A stretch of DNA of 32,922 nucleotides, from positions 1 through 32,922 of the forward strand of contig LSSL01000279.1 of NCBI GenBank assembly GCA_001953115.1. The letters are read 5' to 3'. Shown here piece after piece: positions 1-9,670 of this stretch (positions are counted from its first letter, which is position 1; each line of letters starts with the position of its first letter). Both the position numbers and the translations under genes were made by a program. The DNA is from Smittium mucronatum. Its lineage: Eukaryota; Kickxellomycota; Harpellomycetes; Harpellales; Legeriomycetaceae. The notes beneath the pieces were generated by a model. The model made no database searches. It saw nothing but the letters and a program-made list of their open reading frames with translations, and had not been told where the DNA came from.

Positions 1-645
1 GATACATGGAACCAACAGTTGGTTCTATTTATCGTCCAAGGGAAGCATCTTAAAGCCTTAGTTATTTGCGGGGCCGAATCTGCTACAAGATTTTTAAACG
101 ATAGACTAAGATTAAACCTTCTAGCCTCACCCATTATTAAATAAAAACCCATTCATAATCTTTTGTATCATCTCTGCTAACTGCAGCGATAGTTATAGGA
201 GAGAATGATTAATTGTTGTCAGTTACCCCAACTACAATCACTGGATATCCCCCCTTAATAAGTTTAAACGTAGAATAAACATGGAGATTTATGGTAAATG
301 AAAGCCTGTGAATCATTTTTCTTGATGTCATCATAAACTTTGTATCTCCAGGTTCTAAAGAGAAACCGGCTACATAAACTTCATCATCTCCTGCTGTGCT
401 ATTTATTCTGAAAATTGAGCTTTTTAATAGTTGAGTTGTTATGCTAACTTCATTTTTAAAGTTTGAATTATGGTTTCTTCTTACAGAGTAAATTTTTTTC
501 ATATATAATATTATCCCTTCAGATTCAAGCTTCAGTTTTATCTGGTATGGGCTGAAATCTTCTTCAGTATATTTGACAATTTTATTCTTAACCATATTTG
601 AAACAGAATAAGGACAAGTTGTTGAGTGAGGTGTAGAGATATAAA

Positions 646-676
<31 letters not shown>

Positions 677-854
677 TTCGTAGTAACCGTCGATTCTTGT
701 CCCCTCTACAGCCATTGAGATTTTTGTTTACACAATAGTAAACGGTACTTGTGTACTTTTTATAAAGTTTTGAGTAGCAAATCCTCATATTTTTTATTCT
801 TTTATCGGTTTCTGATGGGTCAGCTTGAACCCAATTTTTTCTAGATTTATTCAT
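1..854 (-). pseudogene. MULE-family transposase pseudogene with N-terminal FLYWCH-like zinc finger, cut by the window edge
   Basis: This is the N-terminal half of a Mutator-like (MULE) DDE transposase, read right to left. It opens at the ATG at 852-854. A FLYWCH/WRKY-GCM1-like finger follows (YYCVNK, then NGC, then PHSTTC), with a frameshift near 701-704 inside a run of four C. The catalytic core follows: LHVYSTFKLIKGGYPVIVVG, then VTDNN and a TAA at 209-211. The same frame resumes as SFSPITIAAVSRDDTKDYEW. A second frameshift near 135-142 leads to VADSAPQITKALRCFP and the CWFH motif (6-17). In the family, LHVDSTF carries the first catalytic Asp; here it is Tyr (codon 275-277). The second Asp (codon 78-80) is kept. 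Two frameshifts, one stop and the lost Asp mean it is dead. The rest lies outside the window. Family call: high confidence, from motif recognition. Confidence 0.86.
648..676. repeat. TTA trinucleotide microsatellite coding for poly-Asn
   Basis: About nine and a half TTA units. On the minus strand they read as AAT codons and give a run of nine Asn between the zinc-finger Cys pair and the His/Cys ligands of the MULE pseudogene. A tract there lengthens the loop of the finger; it probably expanded after the copy lost function. Confidence 0.9.
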
Positions 855-1758
855 TTTATAATAGATATGGTATTAAATTATTTTTAAAAAAATGATGAGA
901 AAATCGGTGCTTATATACTATTGGAAAATTTATATCTAGTAATTCATATAAAATTAGCTTTTTCATCACATCTGAGTTCTAAAAAGTCTACCAGCGCCTT
1001 TCATTTAATTTTAATACTAGTTTAAAAATCCTTTTTAATATGTTAGAATTGTTTTGTATTAAAATTATATTAGAAGTCTTAAAAAAATAAGAGAAAGCTG
1101 TAAACAAAAACAGCGAATGTTATGCGAAAATTTTTTATTGGTTTCGTGTTAGATTATTAAACAAATAGCCACATTATTATGCAGGGGTTTATCAAAAATA
1201 TCGCCATTTTAAACAAATAGTCATAAACCCTATCAATTTGTCAGATTCTCTAACAATTTGCCATATTTATATAATACAATCTAATTCCGTGATACAAAAA
1301 AAAAATAAGCTAAAAGCGTTGTTTACAATCAGAAACCATTTCCAATACCTATATTAGTAAAAGATTATACCTTTAAAAAAAGTGCGAAATATGATGACCT
1401 AATTTTGTTGTTAAATTTATCAATCGGCTTTATTGAAATAGAAATGTGATTTAGAATTATCGAATCAAAAGTTCAAATTAAAGATATTTTTGATTTTAGA
1501 ATCTCTATTGATTTATATCAGGTTGAAATTGGCCTTATATTATAATACAAAATTACACAAACCGTATTAATACGTGGTAAGATTGCATGATACACTAAAT
1601 AATTTTAAAAAATAAAGGCTCGCCTGAATTTTAGCCTAAAAATATCACTATACTAAAATAGAATCGGATATGTAAAACAAAATAAATGAATAGTTTTAAG
1701 TAGAGGCTTTTAGATAATCCCATTTTTGCAACTTTAATTATACAAAATAAAAATAAAC
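855..1758. other. AT-rich intergenic stretch, nothing recognised
   Basis: Dense in stop codons on both strands, with A/T homopolymers. I see no coding signal, RNA gene or clear repeat. It includes the upstream side of the MULE pseudogene, but I could not identify a terminal inverted repeat for that element. Confidence 0.6.
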
Positions 1759-1968
1759 TTGTCAATAATTAATAAAATAATAGAGGGTTCAACTTCCAGG
1801 TGTAAATACAAATTCCACCCATCAGCCATTAGATCAGCTATATATACACTAGCCAAAAATGGTGTGATTTTGACGGTCTCATATCAGCACTTAATATACC
1901 CAATCAACTGCATACATAAAGATAAAGTCAAAAAAAAATACTCGAATCCCAGAGGAGAACATAGATAG
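1759..1968 (+). other. Open stretch of 69 codons, unidentified, possibly a degraded coding fragment
   Basis: The frame begins at a non-ATG codon (TTG) and runs to a stop at 1966-1968. Its composition is less AT-biased than the flanks and the translation looks protein-like (for example SRCKYKFHPSAIRSAIYTLA). The minus strand is also largely open over the same bases (for example SVYIADLMADGWNLYLHLE), so the coding strand is unclear. I do not recognise a family. It sits between two transposon remnants, so another eroded transposon piece is the simplest guess. Confidence 0.2.
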
Positions 1969-2147
1969 ACATCCAATAAAATGATGCAAAACCTTTTGAT
2001 TTGATAATCAAAAAAATAGAAAATAATCCTCTGTTTCCGCTCAAATAACTAGCAGAATTCCTATATCTGAAATTCAATCTAAGGGTTTATGCCCAGAATA
2101 TAATCGGAAGCAAGAATTTTAGTGTATTTTCATTAAAGGGAATACGT

Positions 2148-2169
2148 AATTAGCCAATTCAGGCTAATT
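2148..2169. repeat. Short inverted repeat (8-bp arms, 6-base loop)
   Basis: Perfect arms AATTAGCC (2148-2155) and GGCTAATT (2162-2169) around AATTCA. It lies 270 bases upstream of the Tc1/mariner fragment. No function can be assigned. Confidence 0.6.
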
Positions 2170-2438
2170 CGCCCAAATAAAAGAAAAGAAAAGAGAGCGG
2201 AATGTTTCAAAAAATATCTCGAATATTCCATTTTAGGAAAGTTTCTTTTGTTTATCGATAAATTAACCTCAACTTATTCACTCTCAGAAGTAAGGCTAGG
2301 AAAAAAAAAGAAAAAGTTGCATGGTTAAGCAACCAAAAACAAGAGGTCCAAAATTTAAATTATTGAAAGGCTTTCATCTTTAGGTATTTTATTTTTTAAA
2401 TATAAAATAAATAGACATAGAATAGAGGGTTGTAATTG

Positions 2439-2665
2439 ATGGATCAACTGGCTTATTCAGTAATTAGTTTCTATCGGCATTCTTTGGGAAATTTAGTATT
2501 ATTATCTGACAATGCCAGTTGCCATAACAAGATATCTGAAATCACTCACGCTTATCCTGAAGTTATATTGTTATATCTGGTGATTATTAGTCAATTATGA
2601 ACCCGATAGAAAAAGCTTCAAGCGTAATAAAATCAGACATAAAAGAAGGATTTTCAATAATATAG
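2439..2665 (+). pseudogene. Tc1/mariner-type DDE transposase fragment
   Basis: This is the C-terminal catalytic part of an IS630/Tc1/mariner superfamily transposase. From the ATG at 2439 a 53-residue frame contains LGNLVLLSDNASCHNKISE, where the DNASCH Asp matches the second catalytic acid of the family (DNAxxH). It continues as VILLYLVIISQL, a decayed form of the LPPYSPxLNPIE block, and hits a TGA at 2598-2600. The end of the block, NPIEKASSVIKSDIKEGF, is in another frame from 2597, so a small indel split the motif. The catalytic Glu is in NPIE. Asp-to-Glu spacing is about 33 residues, close to the DD34E of Tc1 elements. The first Asp and the DNA-binding domain were not found upstream. No terminal inverted repeats were recognised. 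Truncated and frameshifted, so inactive. Confidence 0.82.
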
Positions 2666-3189
2666 AAATTTTCAATGCAGGTAACCCCGAAAATCAATGT
2701 ACACAAACCGAATAGGTAAAAATAATAATAGAATCTAAAACTAACTAATTTTTTCGCGTTTTGACTCCGGATATGTGCAAAAGATTTATTTCACATGTTA
2801 ATAAATTCTTTTCAGGCGCTATGCAGCTCAAGGACATTTATTTTGGTTTTTGATTGTTGGATTTATTAGCATATATTATTATAGCTTTTTCTAAGCATGG
2901 TTCACTTGTTTGCATTTCATTTCATATTTACTTTTATTTAAATCAATTACACTATTTTCCAATCAATTATCAGCCTTTTTTTATTGGTTTTACTTTTATG
3001 AATAAGAAATTATATTTTTTTAGTTCAAATTTACATATTTTATATTTGGGTTTTACTATATCAAATATAATTTAACCTTTTTCTAATAAATTTTAATTAT
3101 TTCAAATTTGCCCTAGAAAAGTTGTAGTGGCATATTTAAAAAAAAACAAAAACATTACGATTCAACAATTTACTCCTTTTATATTAGAA
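2666..3189. other. AT-rich spacer, nothing recognised
   Basis: Spacer between the Tc1/mariner fragment and the second MULE remnant. A 73-codon open stretch without ATG (2854-3075) is rich in Phe, Ile and Leu, as expected of AT-rich DNA by chance, and is not called as a gene. Confidence 0.5.
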
Positions 3190-4085
3190 AAAAGGTCGGA
3201 TGCAATTTAGATTTAGAGTGAATAAAACTTATGACGGTAGAGTTACAACATGTCAAAACGGTAGCCATGAGATAAATTGCTCTCCAGCACGATAATTAAA
3301 CCCGAAAAAAGAAATATTAGATCTTTGTGAACTCGAAGTTTAGGATGATAAAAAGATGGCTCGAAAAATATGGAATAAATGTAAATATAAAAAATATTTA
3401 TTCAACTGTAAATAATTATTAAAAAAAAACATATGGGCAAAAAATTGACAACTACAGATTTTTTAAAAGAAATATAAAAAAGGGATTTGAAAAAAAAAAA
3501 AAAAGGATCTAAAACTTCTTATTTGAAAAATTATTACCTAGATATAGGCAACTTGATGGTTACGGATAAATACAAAACAAGGATAAATGTATTAAGAAAT
3601 GCCAAAAACCTCAAATTTAATTTGGTCTTTAATTTATTACACGAAAATTTTCCTATTATAATTTCATTTTTAGTTCATGTAAACCTGTGATTTATTCCGA
3701 TATATAGTTTCATTGTCGCCAATTATGATAAGTGCTCGTATTTTGTAATATTTGATACTATTAAAAAAGATTTTTAGAACGAGAGATTAAATTGGAATAC
3801 ATCAAACTTGGTTTCTTATTCTGCTAGACAGATAACTAACGCAAAATATGATTTTAAATTAATGGAAAGAACCGATTGTTGGTTTCATGTGGTCAAAAAT
3901 TTCAAAAAAAATAATAGGAAAGAAGGGAAAATCCCCAATTCAAACAGGTTTTATACAATGATCGATGTAGGATGAAATTTTTCCCAAACCCTGAAATTTT
4001 TGAATATTCAAATAGCCTGTTTTTAATGAAAATTTCACGCCCGACTTGGCTTAGTCATATAGTATCAAAATTTAAAAATCTGTAA
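3190..4085 (+). pseudogene. Second, older MULE transposase remnant
   Basis: This degraded paralogue of the left-edge MULE transposase lies on the opposite strand, so the two 5' ends face each other. From the ATG at 3200 it reads FRFRVNKTYDGRVTTCQNGS then HEINCSPAR, a FLYWCH-like finger with both Cys positions lost. Another frame gives WLEKYGINVNIKNIYSTVN, matching LKLESEG...MKKIYSV in the first copy. The core around 3590-3690 aligns as KFNLVFNLLHENFPIII against HVYSTFKLIKGGYPVIV; the first catalytic Asp is Asn here. A TGA follows where the family has Arg (CGA to TGA). The second-Asp region reads VSYSARQIT, with Tyr for Asp, followed by ERTDCWFHVVKNFKKNN (CWFH at 3877-3888). Several frameshifts and stops. 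The 3' limit is approximate. Confidence 0.72.
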
Positions 4086-6281
4086 ATATTGAATCATATA
4101 ATTTGTAAATTTTATTTTATTTTATTTTAAGCTTATTAAACAACAACGATCTTATAAGATATTTAAAAAGTATCAATTATGGATAACAATCTTGTAAATC
4201 TACAAAAATAATTGATTTTTTTTGGAAACACCAATTCATGTTTTTAAATATGTAGATTTCAAATAAATTCCCTGTAATATGAAAATCAATTAAAATAATT
4301 TTGACACTGAAAGAAGTAAATTTTTTTTAAAAAAACCGTAATTCAACTTTGAATGGGAGAAATCAAATTTTAGTATCATAAGAAAAACTGAACATGGATA
4401 TAGTTTCAAAAATTTTAGATATATAATAAGAATAAATTTCCAAACATTTAAAGAGATTATAGAAATGTTCTCTGATAACTTTTTTCTATTTGTGGACAAA
4501 AATGTCGCTAGCTGGACCCATATATTCTTCAGCTACTATAATTTCGCTAAAAGTTTTTTTTTTCGTATATATTTGTATTTTGGGCAATATGAATCCAAAT
4601 ACTTATCAATATCGCCCAAATTAATCAAAAAAGGTTGGCTAGAGGGCACAAAAAAATAAAAAACAACAGTCTAAGATTCTAATTCTTTTAAAGGAGCCTG
4701 TATGTAGAAGAAAAAACTAAAAATAAATAAATTCGAACGCACTATTATATTTATTGTACCAATTCATTCATAATTTTAAATATAATCTAAACTGAATTAC
4801 AAAAAAGTAGAGAAATTGAAACCAAACTATGTTTTTTTGCTATATTTAATGCTTAATGTAACAATATTAAACTTAACCGTGTTATATTGATATAGGAAAC
4901 TCAATTTAATATTAATTTTTTTTAGAATATGCATATTTAGTTTTAAATTTGATTGAACAGGGAAAAAAACAAGTGATATGCAATTATCTACAATACAGTC
5001 TCGTATTCTAGGTTACTTTAGGCTTAAATCAGAAAAACTAGATTTACTGAAATATTAAATTCATTGATAATAGAGTCAATCATCCATAAAACTCCAAACT
5101 TGTTTATAAAGAAAACGGGACGGAAAAATTGATGTTATTGAACGTTTTTGCTATCCTTATTTTGAACCTTCCGCAATTACTTGGTCCCTACGCTCATATT
5201 TCGAGGTTTATAGAATAATTAATATTATTTGGTCAAGTAACTTTTTATATGAGATGTTTAATGGTTAATTTTTTGATTTTAATTGAGTTTTATTATGAAT
5301 AAAAATATTTCTATTTAAGAAAAAAACTTATGAAAGAGGGGGACTTTTTTCACGACTATTCGTCTTTCATTAAAGCAGGGATTCATTTTAAATTTTTTTT
5401 CCATATTTTTAGAATTATTAATTACAAATGGGATCTGTTTACTAAAATTTCTAATAGGATTAATTTGACTAAACAGGTAGAGAAAAAAATTGCAACTTGT
5501 ATTTACTTATAAATTTATAGATTTTTGTTATTGGTTGCCTAAAATATCTATTGAGAACAGAAACTAAATATGATAGCTTAAAAATTCAAATGGATTACCT
5601 AATAATTTTTCATTCCAATTACGTATCTTTATGAAAATTTTCCTTATTAAAAATAAATTAGGACTTTTGTGTTTATAATTTTTATTCTATCTAGGATTTT
5701 CATTATTTTTTACATTATATGTAAAAAGAATATTTAAAAAAGGGGGGATATTGGGGTGTTTCCAACTCTAAAACCCTAAATTTTAATCCAAAAGCAGGCG
5801 CCCATCACTGTAATATGCCTTTTAATCCCTTTCTTATCATCAGAACTTTATTAATATCACTATAAAAATCGTTTTTTTTTTTTGAATTAGTCTATAATTT
5901 GGATTTAAAATTTAAAATTGATTTGATCTTTTTAGATAATAAATTTTCAATTATAGAAATAGCCATTAAAATTATTTGTTATTTCCCATTTTTTAACAAA
6001 ACGCAGTGTTACTTCTTTTAAAGTATATTGGTTTAGACCTAATGATTCTTTTCACAACAGTTATTAAAAAAAATAATAATAAAACAAACTTATATATGTA
6101 TTTATGTATTTATGTATTTAAGGAAAGTTATATTTGCATTTACTTGGTTTTCCATCAACTTTTCAACAGATTTCTGAACTGTAAATATTTTTTTTAATAT
6201 GAAAAAAGCTATTAATACAAAGATAAATAAAATTAATCGTAGGTTTTTTAATAAGATTATATTGATCTTAATTTATTGACT
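4086..6281. other. AT desert with only short open stretches
   Basis: More than 2 kb dominated by A/T homopolymers and stops. Two ATG frames exist: 64 codons at 4465-4659 and 60 codons at 5330-5512. Both are rich in Phe, Ile, Lys and Asn and show no motif I recognise. The first could be the eroded C-terminal end of the MULE remnant just upstream, but no diagnostic residue supports this. Confidence 0.45.
6095..6118. repeat. Three tandem copies of the 8-mer TATGTATT
   Basis: Perfect 8-base units at 6095, 6103 and 6111. A short microsatellite in AT-rich DNA, about 165 bases before the left arm of the large inverted repeat. Confidence 0.85.
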
Positions 6282-6772
6282 AATATTTGCGCTAGTATTC
6301 AATTTTTAAACGATTTTTATTTTAAAAAAAATTAATTCTTAAATATTGTTTTTGGATATAAATATATTTATCTTTGAAAAATAATAATTTTTTAAAAACT
6401 TTAATTAAAAACTCATAAATGCATATGAAAGAAATTTGAAAATTGCGAAACAATGAAAGAATCGAAAAGTTGAAGATAATCATTCAAAAAAAAGAAAAAA
6501 ATTGCTATCTTCTGGAAAAAATGACACCGGATTACTAATATGAGAACAGGAGGTTTTGTAATGATATCCTAGGTGGGGATTTGTTTTATATTAAGTGAAT
6601 TTATCAAATTAATAACATTCGCTTCTCAATTTTTAAAAAACTCAAGGTTTTAAAAAAACATATCTCAAATTCGAATTAAATCTTTTTTCACAGGGTTGTA
6701 TTAATAAAAAGATGGTTTGAATAAAAAGTTATAGTAAATATTTAAACATTTTATAATCTATAACATGAATAT

Positions 6773-7574
6773 AAATAGTCGGAAGCGGATTCCCTATATC
6801 AGTTAAACTGTTACAATTCCTCGCTTCTAAACTGTTTTTGTGCAGCTAAAGGAGAGTCGAAGCTAAGTGCACTATTGCTAGCACATTCTGCCCCCTCACC
6901 CAACAGAGATCTCAGTGTATTTATTGTTCCTTTACTCTGCCTATCTACACTTCTCCTATTGCTCCCTGAACTGACAACACTAAGTGTTTGTACAGCCCCC
7001 ACGGTAGGAATAATAGGCGATAATCTTACCGGAGGGTTGGGACCATAATTTAACGAAAGTCCCAATAAAGAAGACGCAAGAACTTCCATAACTAGTTCTC
7101 TCGCCAAGTCTACCTATGGGTCAAGTCTCCGCTTAGTTCAAGGGAATCAATAGAGATGGATGCCGAAGCATCAATATCCCTATCTTCTGCTATCTATCTC
7201 CAAGCCTTGACCTCCGGGGAACCCCCATAAGGGTAAGCGCCTGACTCGAAAAACTCATGGTTGCGCATAACCATGCCCACAGCACTATTAAGCTAATGCC
7301 TCAAATAAATGACTACAACTAATTTAACTATAAACAGACTTACTGGTAATCAGCCCAGTCCACGAAATTAACAACACAATATATACTTTAAACAACATTA
7401 ATAACCAAAGAAGAACAATATAAAATAACTATGTCCCGAAAAAAAAGGAAAAACTAACTATAGTATAAAACTCGACTATAAAGAAACTGAAACAATCCTC
7501 AAGCGTGCTAAGACTCTCAGACTATAAGGGGGAGTAGCTTCACCTAAGTCGAAAGACGCGCGTTCTACCACTTT
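6773..7574 (-). mobile_element. GC-richer insertion of about 0.8 kb inside the left inverted-repeat arm; retroelement-like
   Basis: The right arm of the inverted repeat lacks this segment, so it was inserted after the arms were duplicated. AATAT occurs at 6768-6772 and again at 7575-7579 and may be a target-site duplication; in AT-rich DNA this is weak evidence. On the minus strand the segment starts GTGGTAGAACGCGCG, followed by about 270 bases without coding signal, then a broken reading frame that ends just before the other border. A leader followed by a gag-like frame suggests the 5' part of a retrotransposon. No reverse transcriptase, clear TG...CA LTR or certain primer-binding site is visible, so the class is open. 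Confidence 0.55.
6811..7274 (-). pseudogene. Broken gag-like reading frame of the inserted element
   Basis: The frame starts at ATG 7272-7274 (or 7266-7268) and reads MVMRNHEFFESGAYPYGGSP then EVKAWR, with a TAG at 7194-7196 where a Gln would fit (CAG to TAG). It continues IAEDRDIDASASISIDSLEL to a second TAG at 7110-7112. A one-base shift then gives VDLARELVMEVLASSLLGLS and an open 98-codon stretch ending LAAQKQFRSEEL with a stop at 6811. The composition (Ser, Leu, Glu, Ala, Arg) and the helical ARELVMEVL segment resemble the N-terminal region of retrotransposon structural proteins. I cannot name the family. Base composition is clearly higher in GC than the surrounding desert, which suggests a younger arrival. 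Confidence 0.45.
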
Positions 7575-7674
7575 AATATGCGTATAATATGGTAATATCT
7601 TGTATCATATTTTAAATATAACTCTGATCAATCTCGTCTAAATTCACAATCTTCACCCAAAAATATACATCAAA

Positions 7675-7712
7675 TGCCATCCCATCTCATCTCATCCCCA
7701 TCTCATCTCAAA
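7675..7712. repeat. CATCT/CATCC pentamer-rich tract
   Basis: Degenerate tandem CATCC/CATCT units. They belong to a longer C/T-skewed zone (about 7660-8160) that mirrors a G/A-skewed zone in the right arm (about 14900-15260), as expected for an inverted duplication. Confidence 0.7.
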
Positions 7713-7827
7713 TATATATTTTAACCCATTAATAGCATTCCCAATACCATAAAAAACATCACCCCTTATCCATCTCATTTCTTCCCCATGCCATATCTTG
7801 TAAAACCCAATCTTAATCCAAACTTAT

Positions 7828-7863
7828 TTCTATTCCTTTTTCTATTCCTTTTTCTATCTCTTT
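7828..7863. repeat. Three tandem 12-base units TTCTATTCCTTT
   Basis: Two perfect units (7828-7839, 7840-7851) and a third that reads TTCTATCTCTTT (7852-7863). A pyrimidine minisatellite in the left arm zone with no evident counterpart in the right arm, so it probably expanded after duplication. Confidence 0.8.
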
Positions 7864-8738
7864 TTCGATTTCAAACCGACTCCACCTATAACTTTATGAG
7901 TGTTTTTACATCTAATCTTTAATCCCATCCCTAGCCCTATTTCTCCCCCATTTCTAATCGACTCTCATATCATCACCAATCCAATTTCTATCCGAATCCC
8001 ATTTCATATCCATTATTGTCATTATAACATTAAAATATTGCTTCTAATTCAATAAGATCTGAATATTGTCTCCAATCCCAATTACATCTATTACTATATT
8101 GGTCATAACACCATACTTTCGTTGATCCTATCATCTTATTTATATCTTTTTAACGTCAATGTAGCCACAAATTTCACCCTTGAAGCTTTTATCACTATTT
8201 TATTACTTTTATTATTTTTGAATCTTGATATTCTATATAATTTTTAATTTGATATTTTTCTTCGTCCTATCTTTCTTTTAGGAAAAAAATATAGTCTTTT
8301 GGAAATTTTAAATGCAATATCAAAAAAAATTTATTATTACTTTTTTTATTACCATGATTTTAGTTGGCTCACTTGTTAGTATGAGGAATCTTAACACTTA
8401 TCATAAATTCTTAAAGTTCTCAAATCAATAGATCATGTTTAAAAATACCAAAATGTGCAAAAAATGATCAGATGATTTCATATTATAACTAATTTATCTT
8501 AAATCGGCTAAGAGCTGATAAGTTTTATCAAAGTTCTTTTTTGGATTAACAATTAAATAATCCCGCCATCTCAACTCACTTTCTAGAAATAAAATTAATC
8601 GGTCTCGGTCAGTTTTTTTAAAAAAAAAGCTCCAATAAAATATCTAATAAAATACATTCATAATCTAAAAAAAAGCTCCGAAACACAGATTTCTCGATAT
8701 ATATATATAAATTCTTTTTATAATATAAGATAAACCTA

Positions 8739-8759
8739 TATATATATATATATATATAT
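8739..8759. repeat. AT dinucleotide microsatellite
   Basis: An uninterrupted alternating TA tract, the longest of several in the interior of the inverted repeat. Confidence 0.85.
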
Positions 8760-8775
8760 TACATTGTAATTATGA

Positions 8776-8830
8776 AAAGAGCCGCATGTGAAAGTATAAA
8801 ACCCCAAATACTTGATTTTATACGCTCTTT
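8776..8830. repeat. Bulged inverted repeat / hairpin
   Basis: The contiguous right side TTTTATACGCTCTTT (8816-8830) pairs with GTATAAAA (8794-8801) and AAAGAGC (8776-8782). An 11-base bulge on the left side and a 14-base loop give 15 pairs in total. It may form a structured RNA or may be a relic of a small inverted-repeat element. There is no independent evidence of function. Confidence 0.6.
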
Positions 8831-8989
8831 CTTTTCTCTAGACAAAATTTAATTTAAAAAACACGCATATTTTTTATGATATCATTTTTTTTTTACGCAG
8901 AATTTATTTTTAGACTTAGTAAAAATAATTTTAAACACTATTAAAAAATTTAAAAAAAAGTTGAAAAATTTCGAAAATTTTTATACCAA

Positions 8990-9052
8990 ACTCCGCTCTG
9001 CCGCTCTAGCAGTCCGTATCCGCTGGTCATTGGTTCAAGGATCATTCTTTTA
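8990..9052. other. Isolated GC islet with CCGCTCT direct repeat
   Basis: About 60 bases of balanced composition in an AT desert. It includes CCGCTCTGCCGCTCT (two copies of CCGCTCT one base apart) and ends in TTGGTTCAAGGATCATTC, which loosely recalls a tRNA T-arm. The rest does not fold as a tRNA and I do not call one. It may be a remnant of a GC-richer element. Confidence 0.5.
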
Positions 9053-9653
9053 TTAAAGAAAAATGGAGGCAAATTTGGATCTGTTTTCGCTAGGATTAAA
9101 TATTAAACAATATAAATCAGCATTTTTAATTCTTTCGAGACTAATATTTAATTAAAAAGACGTATTGAGTGGATTATGTATTAAATTAAATGTTATTAAG
9201 ATAAAAAATATATAAACCCAGCAAACCTCAGGGCCTCAGAAATAAAAATCGAAGAAATTTAAAAACATCTTATCGAAAAGGGGGTTATTTTGCTACTCCT
9301 GACTAATATAAATTTAAACTTTTTTGGTAAAAACCAACCGCGCCTCTAAATGGACTAAGGGATCACAAATGGGTGTTGCAATAAAAACTCACTTACCAAA
9401 TTAAATTTAATACTAATATAAATTGCAGCGGAGCTAGTTTATAGTAGTTGCTGAATAGATATTTGATCGTTTACAAATTCATAATTAAGAAGGTTTTTAA
9501 AATTTATTACCTTTAAGTGATCTAACTCAAGATCTTGGTATTTTGACTTTGACTCCTCATAAAAGTTTCAAATTTTTCTTTAAAGCAATTATTCCGAGGA
9601 ATGGAATAATTTATTGATCTAATATCAATTTTTTCATATATTTTTATTTTCAG

Positions 9654-9670
9654 CGGGGTATTGTACCCCG
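9654..9670. repeat. 7-bp hairpin CGGGGTA-TTG-TACCCCG
   Basis: A perfect GC-rich stem with a 3-base loop in AT-rich DNA. It directly follows a splice-acceptor-like TTTTATTTTCAG, at the start of a short open stretch reading RGIVPRIESAYIGFDQPKKK. Confidence 0.7.

Larger units (their letters stand above)
6282..7700 (+). repeat. Left arm of a large inverted repeat (interrupted by an insertion at about 6773-7574)
   Basis: Read as reverse complement, 15225-15817 matches this arm over two blocks. The outer block, about 6282-6772, shares for example AAATATTGTTTTTGGATATA and CTCATAAATGCATATGAAAG. The inner block, about 7575-7700, shares TAAATTCACAATCTTCACCC and GCGTATAATATGGTAATATC. Identity by eye is high but not perfect, with many C/T and G/A differences and small indels. 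Weaker similarity continues inward through a pyrimidine-rich zone to about 8080. The two blocks are contiguous in the right arm, which therefore represents the empty site. The limits are by eye. Confidence 0.85.

Noticed and set aside
2854..3075. A 73-codon hydrophobic frame
   Set aside because: No ATG at its start, Phe/Ile/Leu/Tyr-rich as expected of T-rich DNA, and no motif.
7340..7375. Possible LTR primer-binding site (minus-strand TGGACTGGGCTGATTACC)
   Set aside because: The preceding sequence does not end in CA and no second LTR is present. The match to a tRNA 3' end was not established.
7520..7570. tRNA-like GTGGTAGAACGCGCG at the edge of the insertion
   Set aside because: It resembles a D-arm, but no B-box or cloverleaf follows, so neither a tRNA nor a SINE is called.
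9017..9052. Possible tRNA T-arm (GGTTCAAGG)
   Set aside because: No matching acceptor, D or anticodon arms could be placed on either strand, and the T-loop has an extra base.
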